From contig JAGOCV010000188.1 in assembly GCA_017998575.1 (NCBI GenBank), positions 1 through 7,786 on the forward strand: a stretch of DNA of 7,786 nucleotides, given 5' to 3'. The notes under the pieces are model-generated. The model was not told where the DNA came from and made no database searches. It saw nothing but the letters and a program-made list of their open reading frames with translations. Both the position numbers and the translations under genes were made by a program. Shown piece by piece: positions 6,729-7,786 of this stretch (its first letter is position 1; the number at the start of each line of letters is the position of its first letter). The stretch is from Burkholderiaceae bacterium (lineage in GTDB: Bacteria; Pseudomonadota; Gammaproteobacteria; Burkholderiales; Burkholderiaceae).

Positions 6729-6748
6729 TTTTTCCGCGAGCGCAATAA
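6729..6748. promoter_or_regulatory. Imperfect dyad TTtTTcCGCgaGCGcAAtAA, candidate operator
   Basis: The core TTCCGCGAGCGCAA (6732-6745) pairs as TT-n-CGC-nn-GCG-n-AA, and two further T:A pairs lie outside (6729-6730 with 6747-6748). It contains the T-N11-A spacing of LysR-type boxes and its centre is about 64 bases upstream of the start point implied by the proposed promoter, the place where LysR-type activators usually bind. It is also part of the most AT-rich patch in the spacer. No regulator gene is visible in the window. Confidence 0.4.
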
Positions 6749-6782
6749 ACGCCCCGCCCGCGCCCGATTCACGCGCGCGGAT

Positions 6783-6850
6783 GGAACAACGCCGGGCATC
6801 CCTGCGGATGCCGGGCGCCGGATGGCCTGCAGGGGCGCGTTGCCGCGCCC
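6783..6850 (-). terminator. Tandem hairpins after the thiolase gene, probable terminator
   Basis: Four bases after the thiolase stop, GGGCGCG (6833-6839) and CGCGCCC (6844-6850) form a perfect 7-pair stem with a TTGC loop. A second hairpin follows at 6791-6816: 7 pairs (GGCATCC with GGATGCC) around a 4-base loop, one mismatch, then 3 more pairs. In the transcript the second is followed by GUUGUUCC (6790-6783), a poor U tract, so termination may be partial. The position suggests the thiolase is not in the same transcript as the dehydrogenase operon. Confidence 0.5.
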
Positions 6851-6854
6851 GGTG

Positions 6855-7786
6855 TCAGACGCGTTCGAGAATGACGGCGATGCCCTGCCCCACGCCGATG
6901 CACATGGTGCACAGCGCGTAGCGGCCGCCGCTGCGGTGCAGCTGATTCACCGCCGTGGTGGCCAGACGCGCGCCCGAGGCGCCCAGCGGATGGCCCAGCG
7001 CAATGGCGCCGCCATTGGGGTTGACGCGCGCGTCGTCGTCTTTCAGGCCCAGCAGGCGCAGCACGGCCAGGCCCTGGGCTGCAAAGGCCTCGTTGAGTTC
7101 GATCACGTCGATCTGATCGAGCGTGAGGCCGGTGAGGGCCAGCACCTTCTGCGTGGCCGGCGCGGGGCCGATGCCCATCACGCGCGGCGCGACGCCGGCC
7201 GTGGCCATGCCGACCACGCGGGCGCGCGGCGTGAGGCCGTGCTTCGCGGCCGAGGCCTCGTCGGCCAGCAGCAGCGCCACGGCGCCGTCGTTCACGCCAC
7301 TGGCGTTGCCGGCGGTGACGCTGCCGCCTTCGCGCACCACGCCCTTGAGCTTCGCCAGTGATTCGAGGCTGGTCTCGCGCGGATGCTCGTCCTTCGAGAC
7401 GACGATGGCGTCGCCCTTCTTCTGCGCAATGGTGACGGGCGTGATCTCGGCGTCGAACACGCCGGCCTTCTGCGCGGCCACGGCCTTGAGTTGCGAGGCC
7501 AGGGCCATGCGGTCCTGCGCGTCGCGCTCGATCTTGTAATCGTCGGCCACGTTCTCCGCCGTCTCGGGCATGGAATCGACGCCGTACTGCTGCTTCATCA
7601 GCTTGTTGACGAAGCGCCAGCCGATGGTGGTGTCGTAGATGGCATTGCTGCGGCTGAAGGCGCTTTCGGCCTTCGGCATGACGAAGGGCGCGCGGCTCAT
7701 GCTCTCCACACCGCCGGCGATCATCAGGCCGGCCTCGCCCGACTTGATGGCGCGCGCGGCCGTGCCCACCGCGTCCAGGCCCGAAC
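6855..7786 (-). CDS. pcaF: Partial thiolase, most like 3-oxoadipyl-CoA thiolase (beta-ketoadipate pathway)
   Basis: About 310 residues are present; the N-terminal quarter (about 90 residues) lies beyond the right edge. The first codons read [17 protein letters not shown], which directly follows the nucleophilic cysteine of the family's CGSG motif, so that cysteine is just outside the window. The two other catalytic residues are visible: His in GHPLGASG (codon 6992-6990) and Cys in CIGVGQG (codon 6902-6900), along with [10 protein letters not shown] and [12 protein letters not shown]. The stretch [10 protein letters not shown] with [12 protein letters not shown] is what I recall as characteristic of PcaF-type thiolases rather than acetoacetyl-CoA thiolases, hence the symbol. 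It would cleave 3-oxoadipyl-CoA with CoA to succinyl-CoA and acetyl-CoA in the cytoplasm. A broader acetyl-CoA acyltransferase role cannot be excluded. It is separated from the next gene by 246 bases and probable terminator hairpins. Confidence 0.92.
   Translation of the reverse strand, partial: SGLDAVGTAARAIKSGEAGLMIAGGVESMSRAPFVMPKAESAFSRSNAIYDTTIGWRFVNKLMKQQYGVDSMPETAENVADDYKIERDAQDRMALASQLKAVAAQKAGVFDAEITPVTIAQKKGDAIVVSKDEHPRETSLESLAKLKGVVREGGSVTAGNASGVNDGAVALLLADEASAAKHGLTPRARVVGMATAGVAPRVMGIGPAPATQKVLALTGLTLDQIDVIELNEAFAAQGLAVLRLLGLKDDDARVNPNGGAIALGHPLGASGARLATTAVNQLHRSGGRYALCTMCIGVGQGIAVILERV

Noticed and set aside
6609..6854. A small gene or RNA in the spacer before the dehydrogenase
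   Set aside because: No start codon with a ribosome binding site leads to a plausible short protein; the content is better explained by promoter, dyad and hairpins.
4266..7361. A very long plus-strand open frame (over 1000 codons) spanning three genes
   Set aside because: It is antisense to genes with clear family motifs, is rich in His, Arg, Ala and Gly as expected of a GC-rich shadow frame, and crosses the intergenic spacers.
1..7786. CRISPR array, tRNA, rRNA, insertion sequence or phage attachment site
   Set aside because: No regularly spaced repeats, cloverleaf-like sequence, transposase motifs or terminal inverted repeats were seen.

Overview
The window is GC-rich (very roughly two thirds G+C by eye) and every convincing gene lies on the minus strand, so it reads from high to low coordinates. 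The mix of a Bug/TctC-type solute-binding protein, a molybdenum hydroxylase pair, a beta-ketoadipate-type thiolase and dense minus-strand packing suggests a betaproteobacterium of the order Burkholderiales (Comamonadaceae or Alcaligenaceae-like). That placement is inferred from gene style, not from a marker gene.

Layout in transcription order. (1) 7786-6855: the C-terminal three quarters of a thiolase, most like 3-oxoadipyl-CoA thiolase (PcaF). Two hairpins at 6850-6791 probably end its transcript. (2) 6854-6609: a 246-base spacer with a possible sigma70 promoter, an imperfect dyad of the T-N11-A type upstream of it, and a strong ribosome binding site. (3) 6608-620 and on to the left edge: six co-directional genes that look like one transcription unit. 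They are a beta-hydroxyacid dehydrogenase, an amidohydrolase, a Bug-family solute-binding protein, a small (2Fe-2S) subunit, a large molybdopterin-binding hydroxylase subunit, and a substrate-binding-like protein without a signal peptide that runs off the window. Gaps from the Bug gene onward are 13 bases, a 4-base overlap and 22 bases. The only wide internal gap is 148 bases before the Bug gene, and it holds small repeats and palindromes.

How the genes may work together (inference). The Bug protein would bind an organic acid or aromatic acid in the periplasm. The two-subunit molybdenum enzyme would hydroxylate a ring carbon or oxidise an aldehyde. The amidohydrolase would deaminate or open an amide or imine bond. 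The NAD(P)-dependent dehydrogenase would handle a hydroxy/keto acid product. The thiolase next door is a typical entry point to acetyl-CoA and succinyl-CoA, though it seems to be a separate transcript. This fits a catabolic cassette for a small N-heterocyclic or amide-containing compound, but no gene reveals the substrate. No regulator, rRNA, tRNA, transposase or CRISPR array was seen.
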